A stretch of DNA of 55,346 nt from Thermoplasmatota archaeon (GCA_030740765.1 JASLWR010000019.1:1-55346), one strand, 5' to 3'; counted from the stretch's first letter, positions 8,829 through 17,615 are shown. Translations and numbers: made by a program. Notes: generated from the letters alone by a model not told the origin.

Positions 8829-9289
8829 ATTTCGTTGGTCCATGCCTGTTTTATATCGTTCAATGAATAACCCTTTGCATTATAGATTTCAACGATATCG
8901 TTTTCTGACCAGTACGGAGATTCCCATGGAGGTCTTCCGAGTCTTTTTCTGAATCTTTTGAAAACATCGTTGACCACTGCTATGGTAGAGGGAGAGTTCT
9001 TGAATTCAGGCGATATGACAACGATGGACTGCCATGTTGATGTGCCGATCGTCTCCGCACTGAGTTTGAAAGAGACAAGTCCCAGTTCTATGCTTATGCT
9101 CCAGGGGAAATAATCCCTTTCCCATGTCAACCTGATATCTGGTTGGCTTCCCTTTCTCCTGACCGTTTTGAGGAAATTATCGCCAACATCGGTGAGCATC
9201 AAACGGTCTTTGAAATTTCGGGGAGATAATATTTTACCCTTGCGAAGCCCTTTTTTGGAGCAACAGGGTCTAAGATGATTGGGGAACAC
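8813..9289 (-). CDS. hypothetical protein
   Basis: An open frame of 158 residues, not recognised. It is basic at the N-terminus (GLRKGKILSPRNFKDRLM), has a probable beta-rich middle (WSISIELGLVSFKLSAET) and a helical C-terminus with NDIVEIYNAKGYSLNDIKQAW. No signal peptide or membrane segment is seen. The start is a GTG at 9289 with no ribosome site but a TATA-like ctatatt close by; an internal ATG at 9199 would give 128 residues. Its 3' end overlaps the convergent ABC ATPase gene by 16 nt. Length and protein-like composition favour a real gene, but support is only moderate. Confidence 0.5.
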   Translation of the reverse strand: MFPNHLRPCCSKKGLRKGKILSPRNFKDRLMLTDVGDNFLKTVRRKGSQPDIRLTWERDYFPWSISIELGLVSFKLSAETIGTSTWQSIVVISPEFKNSPSTIAVVNDVFKRFRKRLGRPPWESPYWSENDIVEIYNAKGYSLNDIKQAWTNEIHVEV

Positions 9290-9464
9290 AATATAGTGTT
9301 GGATCGTTCACACCCCTTTTGGATTATCATTAAAGATCAAGTGGGACAATTTTAACATAATAGTTGCGGTTACAGTGATCGATCTTGTAAATAATTTTTT
9401 CGGTGGATATAAAAGAATCGAAAAGTGCGAGTTCCCACTCCGCTCTGTGGCATCAAAGATGCTT

Positions 9465-9532
9465 GATGAAACAGTTTCATCTGCATCCTCGGAGCTACCG
9501 TTCCTACGGATATACCTACGGGTTACCCTGCC
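9465..9532. repeat. intergenic hairpin repeat, copy A
   Basis: Perfect hairpin GATGAAAcagTTTCATC at 9465-9481, followed by tgcatcctcgg and ending in cctacgggttaccctgcc. Compared with copy B it has about 14 extra bases in the middle (ctaccgttcctacggatata, which itself contains the mini-hairpin CCGTtcctACGG). The stem sequence differs from copies B and C while pairing is kept. Confidence 0.6.
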
Positions 9533-9578
9533 TGCAAGTGTGCGGTCAGGCTCCGGTCAATTAAAATTGCCCCAATCC

Positions 9579-9602
9579 GCATTTTTTCTTTGAAAAAAGT
9601 GC
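9579..9602. terminator. T-run/A-run hairpin, possible bidirectional terminator
   Basis: GCaTTTTTTC-ttt-GAAAAAAgtGC forms a 7-bp AT stem flanked by GC pairs. Both strands therefore carry a T-run near the hairpin. A very similar structure lies at 30902-30926. Terminator function is inferred from shape only. Confidence 0.35.
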
Positions 9603-9638
9603 GAGTGCACGTTTTACTACGGTCAATCGGAGATACTC

Positions 9639-9693
9639 GATGAATCAAGATTCATCTGTACCCTCGGCTAGTGAGCCTACGGGTTGCCCTGCC
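9639..9693. repeat. intergenic hairpin repeat, copy B
   Basis: Perfect hairpin GATGAATCaaGATTCATC at 9639-9656, followed by tgtaccctcggctagtg, agcctacggg and ttgccctgcc. The tail matches copy A (ctacgggttaccctgcc) and copy 0 at 12-47. It ends about 30 nt before the 3' end of tRNA-Leu. Confidence 0.6.
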
Positions 9694-9723
9694 CTCTCCT
9701 TTTTCTCCCGTTGGTCTAAAAAG

Positions 9724-9807
9724 TGCGAGGGCCGAGATTCGAACTCGGGAACCACTAAGGACTAGACCCTGAATCTAGCGCCGTTGACCAGGCTTGGCTA
9801 CCCTCGC
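9724..9807 (-). tRNA. tRNA-Leu (anticodon CAG)
   Basis: Acceptor GCGAGGG/CCCTCGC, anticodon stem CTAGA/TCTAG with loop TTCAGGG giving anticodon CAG, a long variable arm typical of class II tRNA-Leu (TCCTTAGTGGTTCCC), and T arm CGAG-TTCGAAT-CTCG. Discriminator A. No intron. Its first 24 bases are repeated twice just upstream (see the repeats at 9855 and 10057). Confidence 0.94.
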
Positions 9808-9854
9808 ATCATATGCATCCGTTGATCCTGACGTTGTTGACTTTTCCGTTATAT

Positions 9855-9960
9855 GCATCCGTTTCCTGGTCAACGGGGACCGGTTGGCAACACACTTGTT
9901 GACAACTAAGTTCAGCCCGAAGGGGTGAACGAAATTGACCAGGCTTGGCTACCCTCGCAT
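9855..9960 (-). repeat. tRNA-Leu-head repeat, copy 1 (106 bp)
   Basis: On the minus strand the unit begins ATGCGAGGGTAGCCAAGCC then TGGTCAA, identical to the 5' end and D arm of the adjoining tRNA-Leu, then departs into unrelated sequence with nested palindromes. It is about 95% identical to copy 2 (5 differences in 106). One difference breaks a pair in the TTGGCAAC hairpin. The identity to the tRNA extends 10 nt upstream of the tRNA 5' end (tgcatatgat). Confidence 0.85.
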
Positions 9961-10056
9961 CATATGCAATCGGTTCCCTTGTAAAGGCGACCCAGTTGGC
10001 TCGCCAAACTTTCAAACCAAGCCAGTAGGACTTGGCTCTTCAAGTAACGTGGAATT
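9961..10056. other. 96-nt spacer between tRNA-Leu-head repeats
   Basis: Not homologous to the 106-bp unit, but it contains two short inverted repeats: AGTTGG/CCAAACT around 9994-10010 and CCAAG/CTTGG around 10017-10035. It starts with catatgca, as does the segment beside the tRNA. No open frame of note. Confidence 0.4.
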
Positions 10057-10162
10057 GCATCCATTTCCTGGTCAACGGGAACCAGTTGGCAACACACTTG
10101 TTGCCAACTAAGTTCAGCCCAAAGGGGTGAACGAAATTGACCAGGCTTGGCTACCCTCGCAT
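10057..10162 (-). repeat. tRNA-Leu-head repeat, copy 2 (106 bp)
   Basis: Same unit as 9855-9960, placed 202 bp further upstream. All its helices are intact: outer TGGTCAA/TTGACCA (10143-10137 with 10075-10069), GTTCA...TGAAC with an inner CCC/GGG (10132-10112), and TTGGCAAC/GTTGCCAA (10107-10086). Together they make a three-way junction next to the tRNA-Leu head. A transcript on either strand could fold this way. Confidence 0.85.
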
Positions 10163-10259
10163 TACGCTACTATTATTATAGAATACATAAATGATTCAGT
10201 TTGAAAATTATTTGTCAGACTCTACTTAAATGCTCTCTAACAATTTTGGAACCGGATTC

Positions 10260-10613
10260 TCATTCTACCTTCTTGATCTCATCCAGTATGTCCCATGTCT
10301 TGTCATATATTCGGTCATCCAGTTGAGTGAGTTCCAACCTGACCCGGAGCCTGCCGTTGTCAAAAAATATATACGCGGACTTGACCTGCGATCTGAAGCA
10401 TCTTACGCTCTTGCCCTTATTGGATAGTTTAGTATCCACACATTTGATTAAACCCATGGATACCAGTTTCTTTATCTTTTTATAACATACTGCAACGGGG
10501 ATGTCTAGTTGTTTACTGAGTTCCTGGGCAGTCTTGGGATACTTGAAAGATGCCGCCAGGATACGGAGGACTACCTCGTCTGCAAAAAGTTTCGCCGTTT
10601 TTAGAGCTTCCAT
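10260..10613 (-). CDS. ArsR-type winged-helix transcriptional regulator
   Basis: A 117-residue DNA-binding protein. The N-terminal half is a winged helix: VVLRILAASFKYPKTAQELS, then KQLDIPVAVCYKKIKKLVSMGLI is helix-turn-helix plus recognition helix. The C-terminal half is beta-rich (SAYIFFDNGRLRVRLEL) and probably senses a ligand or dimerises. The ATG at 10613 is chosen because AGAGGTG lies 8-13 nt upstream; the longer frame to 10733 has no such support. It is co-directional with the ABC exporter ending 338 nt upstream and may control it, which is inference. It contains cysteines but no clear ArsR metal-site motif. Confidence 0.8.
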   Translation of the reverse strand: MEALKTAKLFADEVVLRILAASFKYPKTAQELSKQLDIPVAVCYKKIKKLVSMGLIKCVDTKLSNKGKSVRCFRSQVKSAYIFFDNGRLRVRLELTQLDDRIYDKTWDILDEIKKVE

Positions 10614-10951
10614 CCGGATACACCTCTTTCGGATACGACAGATGATACGGAAATTACTTCTGCCGTCCAGGGCTGGAACGACAGGTTTGTTAGTCTTATC
10701 CGACCCCGTCCTTTGTGGATGAACACGATTCATCTAATGATATCAATACCTGGGATACCGCCCCATATTATTATTTCGTATTTTGTCAATGGTCTCCACA
10801 GGATATTTCGGCACAGTAATAGAAATTACATATAAATAGATTTCGCCGGTCCCCCGATGACCCTCTGGTTCGCTGCAAATGCAGACGCCCGACCCCCACT
10901 TTTAGGAATTGACATGAACAATATTGCTCATCATAACATCTTATTATAATG
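10614..10951. other. intergenic region upstream of the HTH gene
   Basis: No gene is supported. A TATA-like tttatatg on the minus strand near 10832 could start the regulator message. A small hairpin CTGCAaaTGCAG is at 10874-10885. The remainder is unremarkable. Confidence 0.35.
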
Positions 10952-12351
10952 CTATATCGATCTGAGCCGTTTCCTATGATAGAGTATCACTCCCAGGGTG
11001 AAGAGGACTGCGGTCAGTATTATCATTATTACGATTTCAACCAGAACATCACCGAAAGACGCTCCGTAAGTCATTGTCTTCGTGAGGGCCTTGCCGCATT
11101 GTGTCCAGGGAAGCCAATCAAATAGTTCGAAGGATTTTCCGGTGCCGAGGAAATTCTCGGTAAAAGTGATCGTGGGTAACGAGAAAAAAGCTCCTGTGAG
11201 AAACGAAAGAGGCACTGCCACCATTGGCCCGAGATAGCCTGCCTGGTCCTCGTTCTTTGCTATGGCTGCCAGTATCAAACCCAGGGCCACTGTGGCGAGA
11301 CATCCCCAAATGGCTATGAACAGCGCCAGGAATATGTTTGCATCAGGGTTGAATTGATAACCCATCAATAAGGCGATACAGAGAAGTATAAATAGTTGGG
11401 CTACCGCGATTATGGTATAGGGTATCGTGCTGCCGAAAAGCATGTCAAAAGAACTCATTTTTGTCAACTTCAGGCGGGTGAGAGTTCCTTTGCTTTCCTC
11501 TCTTGACAGCGATATGCAGACGCCGGTGGCGCTCATAAGCAGGGCAAAGACTATTATCCCGGGTACCTGATAATCGAATGAGGAGAGATCGGAAACATCA
11601 AGGGACCTGTCTTCCACAAATACGTATGGTTCCTGTGAACCAGGGTCTATCTTAACGGGAAGTGACTTGGCCGATATCGCAAGGGCGATCTTCCCTGAAT
11701 TGTCCACGTATGCCTCCATTGACCCCTGGATAATCCCGCTGACAGTGAAATAGGATGAACTGGCCGGGTCACCCTTGATGACGACGTTGGCAGTTACATT
11801 GACGTTCTTTGAGAGTGTGATACCGCCGGTTCCGTTTTCTATCATCTCACTCATCAACTGTTCCATCATTTGCGATACGTTTGTCCCGTAATCGTTATAT
11901 TGATCGGAATATATCTCTCCAAGTGAATCCGATATGGCATGCTGTACAAACCTCATGCTCTCTGCCGCTACGGCCTGTGAGAAGTTTCGGTGTATTATGA
12001 TGCGATCCGATCCTTATCTTCCACCAGTTCCTGAGCCTCTTTTTCAGTAAGATACTCACGTATATCGAATATCTGCTGGCTAGTGTTTTTAGCATTTCCG
12101 TCGAGATAGGACATTTCTGTTAAAATATTGACGTAATTATTGCCGTGCTGGATGGTTGTGCCAGTAAGGTTGATCCCCTCGTCCATATTGATGATGGCAA
12201 TATTGTAGGTAGTGTTGCCACCAGTGAATGACCCGAATGCGAATCCGAATATCAGAATGAAAATTGCAGGGAATAGAAGGCTGAAAAAGAGGGCCCCCTT
12301 GTCTCTCATTATCTCTTTTCCGCTTTTTTTTGTGATCGCCACCCATCTCAT
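10952..12351 (-). pseudogene. ABC-2 type permease, split by a frameshift
   Basis: Membrane partner of the ABC ATPase at 12348-13304; their ATGA stop/start overlap marks a coupled operon. The 5' part (12351-11995, 118 codons) encodes MRDKGALFFSLLFPAIFILIF, the first transmembrane helix, and an extracytoplasmic start, ending ...EKEAQELVEDKDRIAS-stop. The 3' part (reading from about 12012 through 10952) lies in another frame and continues IIIHRNFSQAVAAES, then five further hydrophobic segments. One added base near 12000 would rejoin the frames as ...DRIA-IIIHRNFSQAV, the order expected for ABC-2 exporters. So this is a genuine 1-nt deletion, a programmed shift, or a sequence error. The rest is intact, which argues for a recent event or an error. 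Confidence 0.85.
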
Positions 12352-13304
12352 TCTCTCAACCCCCTTCCGGTAAGCGAAATGAATACGTCTTCGAGAGTGT
12401 TCTTCCGAAGCTTGACATCCACGATATTTTTGTTACCAATCTCCACCTGGTGGAATATTTCGGGTAAGTGTTTTACCGCGTTTAGCGAATTAAGCCATAT
12501 TTTATTTCCTACAACGTGAACCTTGGACACTGTCTCCATTTTTTCGAGATCTTTTGCTAATTTTTCGCTGCCTTCCATTTCCTCCAGCGTCAACTCTACA
12601 ACGTCTCCCTCGCCAAGATTGTTCTTGAGTTTTTCGGGGCTGTCGTCCACCAGGAGTTTTCCATGGTCGATTATGGCAACTCTCTTGCATAATCGATCCG
12701 CCTCTTCCATGAAATGAGTCGTTAGTATCACTGTTTTATCTCCCATCTTCGGGATGGTGTTGATGTAATCCCATAACACGAGACGGGACTGCGGATCGAG
12801 GCCGGGGGACGGCTCATCCAGAACAACTATTTCCGGGTCGTGAACAAGTGCCATGGCCAGGTTCAAACGCCTTTTCATTCCACCCGAGAGTGACGTTGCC
12901 CGGGTTTTTCTTTTATCCTCGAGTTGTAGCTCTCGAAGCAGCGAATCGATCTGTCTATTCAATTTCTCTTTTGGAGTTTCATAAAGGTCTCCTATCAGTC
13001 TTAGGTTCTCGTATACGGTCAAGCGGTCCCAGAGAGTGATTTCCTGGGGGCAGACCCCGATCTTTTCCTTCACCACCTCACTTCCCGCCTCTATTGTCTC
13101 CCCGTCAATGATGGTTTTCCCACTTGTGGGCTTTAGAAGGCCCACCATCATCTTGATGGATGTGGTCTTGCCCGCTCCGTTCGGGCCAAGGAATCCGAAT
13201 ACCTCCCCGCGTTTTATCTTAATGGTCAGTCCATCCACAGCTCGGACACCGTCGGGGAATTCTTTAACGAGATCATGAGTGCTAATGAGAAAATCGTTGG
13301 ACAT
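12348..13304 (-). CDS. ABC-2 exporter ATP-binding protein
   Basis: A 318-residue DrrA/NatA-type ATPase that energises the adjoining ABC-2 permease. Walker A GPNGAGKTTS near 45, signature SLSGGMKRRL near 140, Walker B VVLDEPSPGLDP, switch His in LTTHFMEEA, and a C-terminal domain ending in LEDVFISLTGRGL, characteristic of drug- or lipid-exporter ATPases. The start MSNDFLI at 13304 is preferred because AGAGGTG lies 7 nt upstream; an earlier in-frame ATG at 13328 would place that site inside the gene. Its stop overlaps the permease start (ATGA). The substrate is unknown. Confidence 0.93.
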   Translation of the reverse strand: MSNDFLISTHDLVKEFPDGVRAVDGLTIKIKRGEVFGFLGPNGAGKTTSIKMMVGLLKPTSGKTIIDGETIEAGSEVVKEKIGVCPQEITLWDRLTVYENLRLIGDLYETPKEKLNRQIDSLLRELQLEDKRKTRATSLSGGMKRRLNLAMALVHDPEIVVLDEPSPGLDPQSRLVLWDYINTIPKMGDKTVILTTHFMEEADRLCKRVAIIDHGKLLVDDSPEKLKNNLGEGDVVELTLEEMEGSEKLAKDLEKMETVSKVHVVGNKIWLNSLNAVKHLPEIFHQVEIGNKNIVDVKLRKNTLEDVFISLTGRGLRE

Positions 13305-13418
13305 AGATTGGCACCTCTTTTCAGCCATAATGATCGGTCTAATTAATTCTTTTCCAGGTTTTTTCTATGTGAAATCCATACAAAAAAGATATAATCCGCA
13401 ATTATTCTTCCACGAGGG

Positions 13419-15470
13419 ATGCTGGAACTGTTTCCGTACGTTCCCAGGAAGACACAGGAGATAATAGTTGAGGATATCTACTCCTCCGCCCGGGAGCAAC
13501 GAAATATAATAATTCAATCGAAGACAGGTTCGGGAAAGACCGTCTGTAGCTTATCGGCACTTCTGGGATTTTGTATGAACGAGAAAAAAAAATTGGTCTA
13601 TACAACGAGAACAAATTCCCAACAGAAACAGGTGATCAGCGAAGCAAGAGCCATCAGGGAGAATGCGGCAGATGGGACCTTTGCACCAGACGAAATATTA
13701 GCCCTGCCGCTTCAGGGCCGCAGGAACATGTGTCTCCTTATGGATGAGCTTACGGAATTTAGAGAGGCGATTCCGGAAGAAATGTCTTTAATGTGCAGTA
13801 CAAGGAAAAAGCGGACAGGTGAAATGCTTGAAGGTACGAATGAAGACACACAAGGAGACTTTAACCGCGCTGTATTCGATATGATGCTGCATGAGCGCAT
13901 GTGTCCTTACTATTACCGTTTGCTTACCACAAATCTGAATCCGCTTAAACGATGGGTCGCCGAGCGGATCCCCGATGCACACGAGATCGTATCGAGATGC
14001 CGTGATGAGGAAATTTGCCCCTACGAGTTCATAAAGATATTGCTGGACAAGGCCCAGTTGGTGGTAATGCCCTATATCTTCGTGTTCAACGATGCAATAC
14101 GCGGGCATCTAATAGACTGGTTGAACGAGGGAACCGAGGATCTGATCCTGGTGGTGGACGAGGCCCACAATCTGCCGGATTACTTGCGAGACCTGTATTC
14201 ATTCACCCTTTCACGAAGCACATTAGGGACTGCAAAGAAGGAGGCGGAACGATACGGGATCGATTTTTTCTATGACGATATACCGTTAAAGCGTTTTCTA
14301 GACCTCCTTGAGAGCACGATGGTGGAGCTTGCTGAAGAATACATTGATGATGGAAATTCGGGTGATACGGTTGGGGATAATAGGTCCGTAATGATCTCTG
14401 TGGAAGAGGACGCCGTGATCCCTCAGGACGCTCTCATGACCGGCCTTATGTCGGGGCTCGTGATCACTTCCACGACCCTCATGAAAGGAATACAAAAACT
14501 TGCCTATGATGGCTACGTTATCAAGGAAAAGAAGCAAACGGACGGGAAGCTGCCCCGGTCCTATCTTCTTTCGGTGGCAACATTTTTACGGCAATGGGAG
14601 GACCTGACGGAAGAGTACTACATAAAACTCATCTACGACCGGGAGAACCCGCATCTGGAAGCATACTGTCTCGATCCCCAGAAGGGGGGCGTGATATGCC
14701 AGACCTTCCATTCGTCCGTACACATGTCAGGCACCCTAGAACCCCTCCACGAGTACCGGGACTGTCTTTCCCTTGAGAACTCCGAGCTTCACAGCTATCC
14801 ATCGCCCTTCGACGCGAACAACCTTCTAACCCTTTTCACGCCGGCCCTCACCACCAGATATGCACAGTTTAACGGGAATGAGAAGATGCAGGAGGCTTAC
14901 GAGAGGGAGATTTGCTCCATACTCAGACAGGATCGACGGAATACCATTATCTTTTTCCCGTCGTTCAGGATCATGAATGTTCTTACTACTGGCGAAATGA
15001 TGAAAAATATAACACGTGACCGTCCAGTCTTCTATGAGAGAACGAAGGACTCGCAGGCTGAACTGCTCGACGAAATAAGTTCGTTCAGAACTTCGCCAGG
15101 AGGGATATTTTTCTCGGTAATTGGCGGACGTGTTTCGGAAGGAATGGACTTTCCGGGGGATACGCTTGAGCTGGCGATTCTGGTGGGTATTCCATATCCA
15201 AAACCCACGGCAAGGCAAAAGGGCCTGAGAAGATATTACGACATCAAGACCGGGAACGGCTGGTTGTTTGCGGTACTTGCCCCAACGGTGCGGAAGATAC
15301 TCCAGGCAATGGGACGATTGATCCGCTCTGAAGAGGATAGGGGTGTTGCCGTGATCATGGACGTGCGGGCGAAACGTTTTCAGGAGTATATCGATGGATT
15401 GGAGATGGAAGAAGATGTGGCGGGGAGGGTGAGGAAGTTTTTTTCAAGTGTTGTTACCGAATCTGATTAA
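13419..15470 (+). CDS. XPD/Rad3-like superfamily 2 helicase
   Basis: A 683-residue DNA helicase of the XPD/DinG group with a likely 4Fe-4S domain, acting 5'-3' in repair or transcription-linked processes (family knowledge). The start LELFPYVPRKTQ is typical. Walker A SKTGSGKT is at 34-41, DEAH at about 247-250, and motif VI QAMGRLIRSEEDRG near 630. Candidate cluster cysteines are C105 (GRRNMC), C126, C162 (MCPYY) and C194 or C200 (ICPYE). The start ATG lies just behind a TATA-like gatataat, with only GAGGG close by. Its stop overlaps that of convergent hflX by 4 nt. Confidence 0.93.
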   Translation: MLELFPYVPRKTQEIIVEDIYSSAREQRNIIIQSKTGSGKTVCSLSALLGFCMNEKKKLVYTTRTNSQQKQVISEARAIRENAADGTFAPDEILALPLQGRRNMCLLMDELTEFREAIPEEMSLMCSTRKKRTGEMLEGTNEDTQGDFNRAVFDMMLHERMCPYYYRLLTTNLNPLKRWVAERIPDAHEIVSRCRDEEICPYEFIKILLDKAQLVVMPYIFVFNDAIRGHLIDWLNEGTEDLILVVDEAHNLPDYLRDLYSFTLSRSTLGTAKKEAERYGIDFFYDDIPLKRFLDLLESTMVELAEEYIDDGNSGDTVGDNRSVMISVEEDAVIPQDALMTGLMSGLVITSTTLMKGIQKLAYDGYVIKEKKQTDGKLPRSYLLSVATFLRQWEDLTEEYYIKLIYDRENPHLEAYCLDPQKGGVICQTFHSSVHMSGTLEPLHEYRDCLSLENSELHSYPSPFDANNLLTLFTPALTTRYAQFNGNEKMQEAYEREICSILRQDRRNTIIFFPSFRIMNVLTTGEMMKNITRDRPVFYERTKDSQAELLDEISSFRTSPGGIFFSVIGGRVSEGMDFPGDTLELAILVGIPYPKPTARQKGLRRYYDIKTGNGWLFAVLAPTVRKILQAMGRLIRSEEDRGVAVIMDVRAKRFQEYIDGLEMEEDVAGRVRKFFSSVVTESD

Positions 15471-16867
15471 TTATCACTTATCTTTCCATTATCGATCTCT
15501 ACAACCTCCTCGTTCCCCTTCCTGAATCTCTCAATCTCCTTCTTGCTCCCCAGCAACCGGTATTTCCTCGTTTTGCTTCCCTCCCCGCCCCCCTCTGCCT
15601 CCTCCACCGAAATCACCTCGAACTTAGAATACAGAAAACTCTCAAGGGCCTTGTTGAATGCGATTTTCTTTATACACACCTCGAACTCCTTGTAATCGGG
15701 CAGGTTATCCCTTATCACTTCTATCAAGCGATCCAGGTTCTCTCCGGTTCGCGCGGAAATGCATACGAAATCGCACGCAAGGGCTCCGGCCTCTCCCAGA
15801 CCTTCTATTATACTCTCCACCTTGGCTTCGTCCCCTTCATCATGGAGAAGGTCTTTCTTGTTGAAGACAGTAACTATCTGGGCGTACATACCCTCGTGGT
15901 TCATTATACCGTAAGCCGTGACCATCTTGCGAATTATCTCGTGCACGTCGTCCGAGATATCCACCACGAGGACGATCAGATCCGCGTCGAATATTTCTTC
16001 CAGTGTTGAGCGGAAGGCTTTGACAAGATATGGAGGCAAGAACTGGATGAAACCGATTGTATCGGTCATTAGAACCGGTAAATTCTTTGCGTCTATTCGT
16101 CGGGTTCGGGTGGAAAGGGTAGTAAAAAATTTATTTTCCACCTCGCATTTCTCGTTCGATAGAGCGTTCAAAAGAGAGGTCTTTCCCGCGTTGGTATAAC
16201 CGGCGAGACTGGTGAAGAAACGGCCGTCGCTTCTCTTGTTCTCCCTCCGGTTTCGTCGGGTCTTCTTTATCTTATCGAGCATTCCCTCTATTTTCACGCA
16301 GCGGTTATTGATACCATCAAGATATTGCGACACCTGGAACTCGCCCCCGGTTCGGAATCCCGGGTGCTCCCCTGTCTTTGATTGATGTATCCATTCCCGT
16401 ACCAGCGGTATCTCGTACTTCAGAGTGGCCAGCTCCACCTGTAGTTTTGCCTCTTGTGACCGTGCGTTCCTGACGAATATCTCCAAAATAACCCTGACGC
16501 GATCGAAGACGTCCATCTCGAGAATATCCTGTATCTTGAAAATCTGTATGGGGTCGAGGTTATGATCCACAACCACGAGCTTCACCGGGTTCTCATGAAT
16601 GAATTCTTTAATTTCGAGAATCTTTCCTTTACCCATGAAAAGCTGAGGATTCCGCTTTGAAGAATTCTGGTAAAAGGTCTTTACTATAGAATAGCCGAGA
16701 GTATCCAAAAGATCCACAAGCTCGCGATATAACACCGATCCGCTTCGGTTCTGGGTGGCAACTACAACACTAAGTTCTTTCTGCAACTCGAACGGTTTTA
16801 CCGGTGTGTATAACCTGATACAAATCCCCGCCGGTTCATTTTTTCTTGTTACGTTTCTCTTCTTCAC
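15467..16867 (-). CDS. hflX: GTPase HflX
   Basis: Ribosome-associated GTPase of the Obg-HflX group; in other organisms it splits or rescues stalled ribosomes (family knowledge). At 466 residues it shows the HflX N-terminal domain (ELVDLLDTLGY, GKGKILEIKEF), the glycine-poor middle VREWIHQSKTGEHPGFRTGG, and a G domain: G1 GYTNAGKTS near 222-230, G3 DTIGFI, G4 NKKD, G5 SARTG. A C-terminal extension of about 60 residues is acidic-to-basic. The start overlaps the end of the upstream glycosyltransferase gene by 32 nt, so the two are co-transcribed. Confidence 0.95.
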   Translation of the reverse strand: MKKRNVTRKNEPAGICIRLYTPVKPFELQKELSVVVATQNRSGSVLYRELVDLLDTLGYSIVKTFYQNSSKRNPQLFMGKGKILEIKEFIHENPVKLVVVDHNLDPIQIFKIQDILEMDVFDRVRVILEIFVRNARSQEAKLQVELATLKYEIPLVREWIHQSKTGEHPGFRTGGEFQVSQYLDGINNRCVKIEGMLDKIKKTRRNRRENKRSDGRFFTSLAGYTNAGKTSLLNALSNEKCEVENKFFTTLSTRTRRIDAKNLPVLMTDTIGFIQFLPPYLVKAFRSTLEEIFDADLIVLVVDISDDVHEIIRKMVTAYGIMNHEGMYAQIVTVFNKKDLLHDEGDEAKVESIIEGLGEAGALACDFVCISARTGENLDRLIEVIRDNLPDYKEFEVCIKKIAFNKALESFLYSKFEVISVEEAEGGGEGSKTRKYRLLGSKKEIERFRKGNEEVVEIDNGKISDN

Positions 16868-17555
16868 GCTGGTATTTCGGTTTTCTCGCTAGGCCCAGCC
16901 TCTTTTTAAACAGAAAAATCTCGTTTTTTACCCCGTCACCCCATGTATTCAATTTGATATCGCCTATCCGTATCCTGTATTCTACCGGGATCTCCTTGCT
17001 CTTTATCTTCTTGTTCCTGAACGCCTCGATCTTTATCTCCTCCGATAGAGGCATTCCATCCGAGGTCAGATTCAGCTTTTTGAGGATTTTCTTTCTAAAA
17101 CACCACATGCCGGATTGCGAATCCTTCAATCGCTTCAGGAAAAGGACGTTCATGGTAAATTTCAGCATCCAATTGCCCATGCGGTGGGTGAAGTTCATGG
17201 CCTTCTTGTCCAGCTTGGACAAACGGTCACAGGTGATAAAATCGAGTTTTTCCTCCTCAAGCATCTTTACGAGATCCGGTATGATCTCCGCCGGATAGGT
17301 GGTGTCCCCGTCGAGGGTGACGATGATATCACCCTTTGCCTTGGCAAAACCCGTTTTGTAAGCACGCCCGTATCCCCGCCTCTTTTCCTTTATCACCCGC
17401 GCTCCCTTGTTCTTTGCGATCTCCACCGTTTTATCCTTTGATAATCCGTCAATGATTACTATCTCCAGGTCTGCAAAGTCCTTTGGGATCTGATCCATCG
17501 TTTCGCCAATTGATTTTTCCTCGTTGAGAGTAGGAATTAATACTGAAACCTTCAT
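16836..17555 (-). CDS. family 2 glycosyltransferase (dolichyl-phosphate mannosyltransferase-like)
   Basis: A 239-residue GT-A fold enzyme, probably transferring a sugar from a nucleotide donor to a lipid carrier at the inner membrane face. It begins VSVLIPTLNEEKSIGET, and has VIIDGLSKDKT, the donor/metal motif DGDTTYP near 98, and KDSQSGMWCFRK, typical of DPM1-like enzymes. A Lys/Arg-rich tail (EEEKRNKKK) replaces the membrane helices seen in some relatives. GGGTGC lies about 7 nt upstream. It precedes hflX with overlap and follows the nikR-like gene after a structured 175-nt gap. A role in S-layer or surface-protein glycosylation fits the many Asn-rich surface proteins here (inference). Confidence 0.9.
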   Translation of the reverse strand: MKVSVLIPTLNEEKSIGETMDQIPKDFADLEIVIIDGLSKDKTVEIAKNKGARVIKEKRRGYGRAYKTGFAKAKGDIIVTLDGDTTYPAEIIPDLVKMLEEEKLDFITCDRLSKLDKKAMNFTHRMGNWMLKFTMNVLFLKRLKDSQSGMWCFRKKILKKLNLTSDGMPLSEEIKIEAFRNKKIKSKEIPVEYRIRIGDIKLNTWGDGVKNEIFLFKKRLGLARKPKYQREEEKRNKKK

Positions 17556-17615
17556 TCAAGCACCCGTTTTACAGGAATTGAGATTTTATATTTATAACTG
17601 TCTGTTATTTATTCG

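Larger units (their letters stand above)
9290..9723. other. gene-free region with hairpin repeats upstream of tRNA-Leu
   Basis: No coding region is supported. It holds two copies of the hairpin repeat (9465-9532 and 9639-9693), a GCATC/GATGC hairpin at 9450-9462, and the T-run/A-run hairpin at 9579-9602. The first 120 nt are AT-rich and featureless apart from a possible TATA element for the minus-strand gene ending at 8813. Confidence 0.5.

Noticed and set aside
9855..10162. Split or tri-split tRNA 5' halves, or box C/D guide RNAs, in the tRNA-Leu-head repeats
   Set aside because: The copied part stops after the D arm and no matching 3' partner is seen; C-like and D-like words (ATGATG, CTGA) are not correctly spaced. 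Kept only as a structured repeat.
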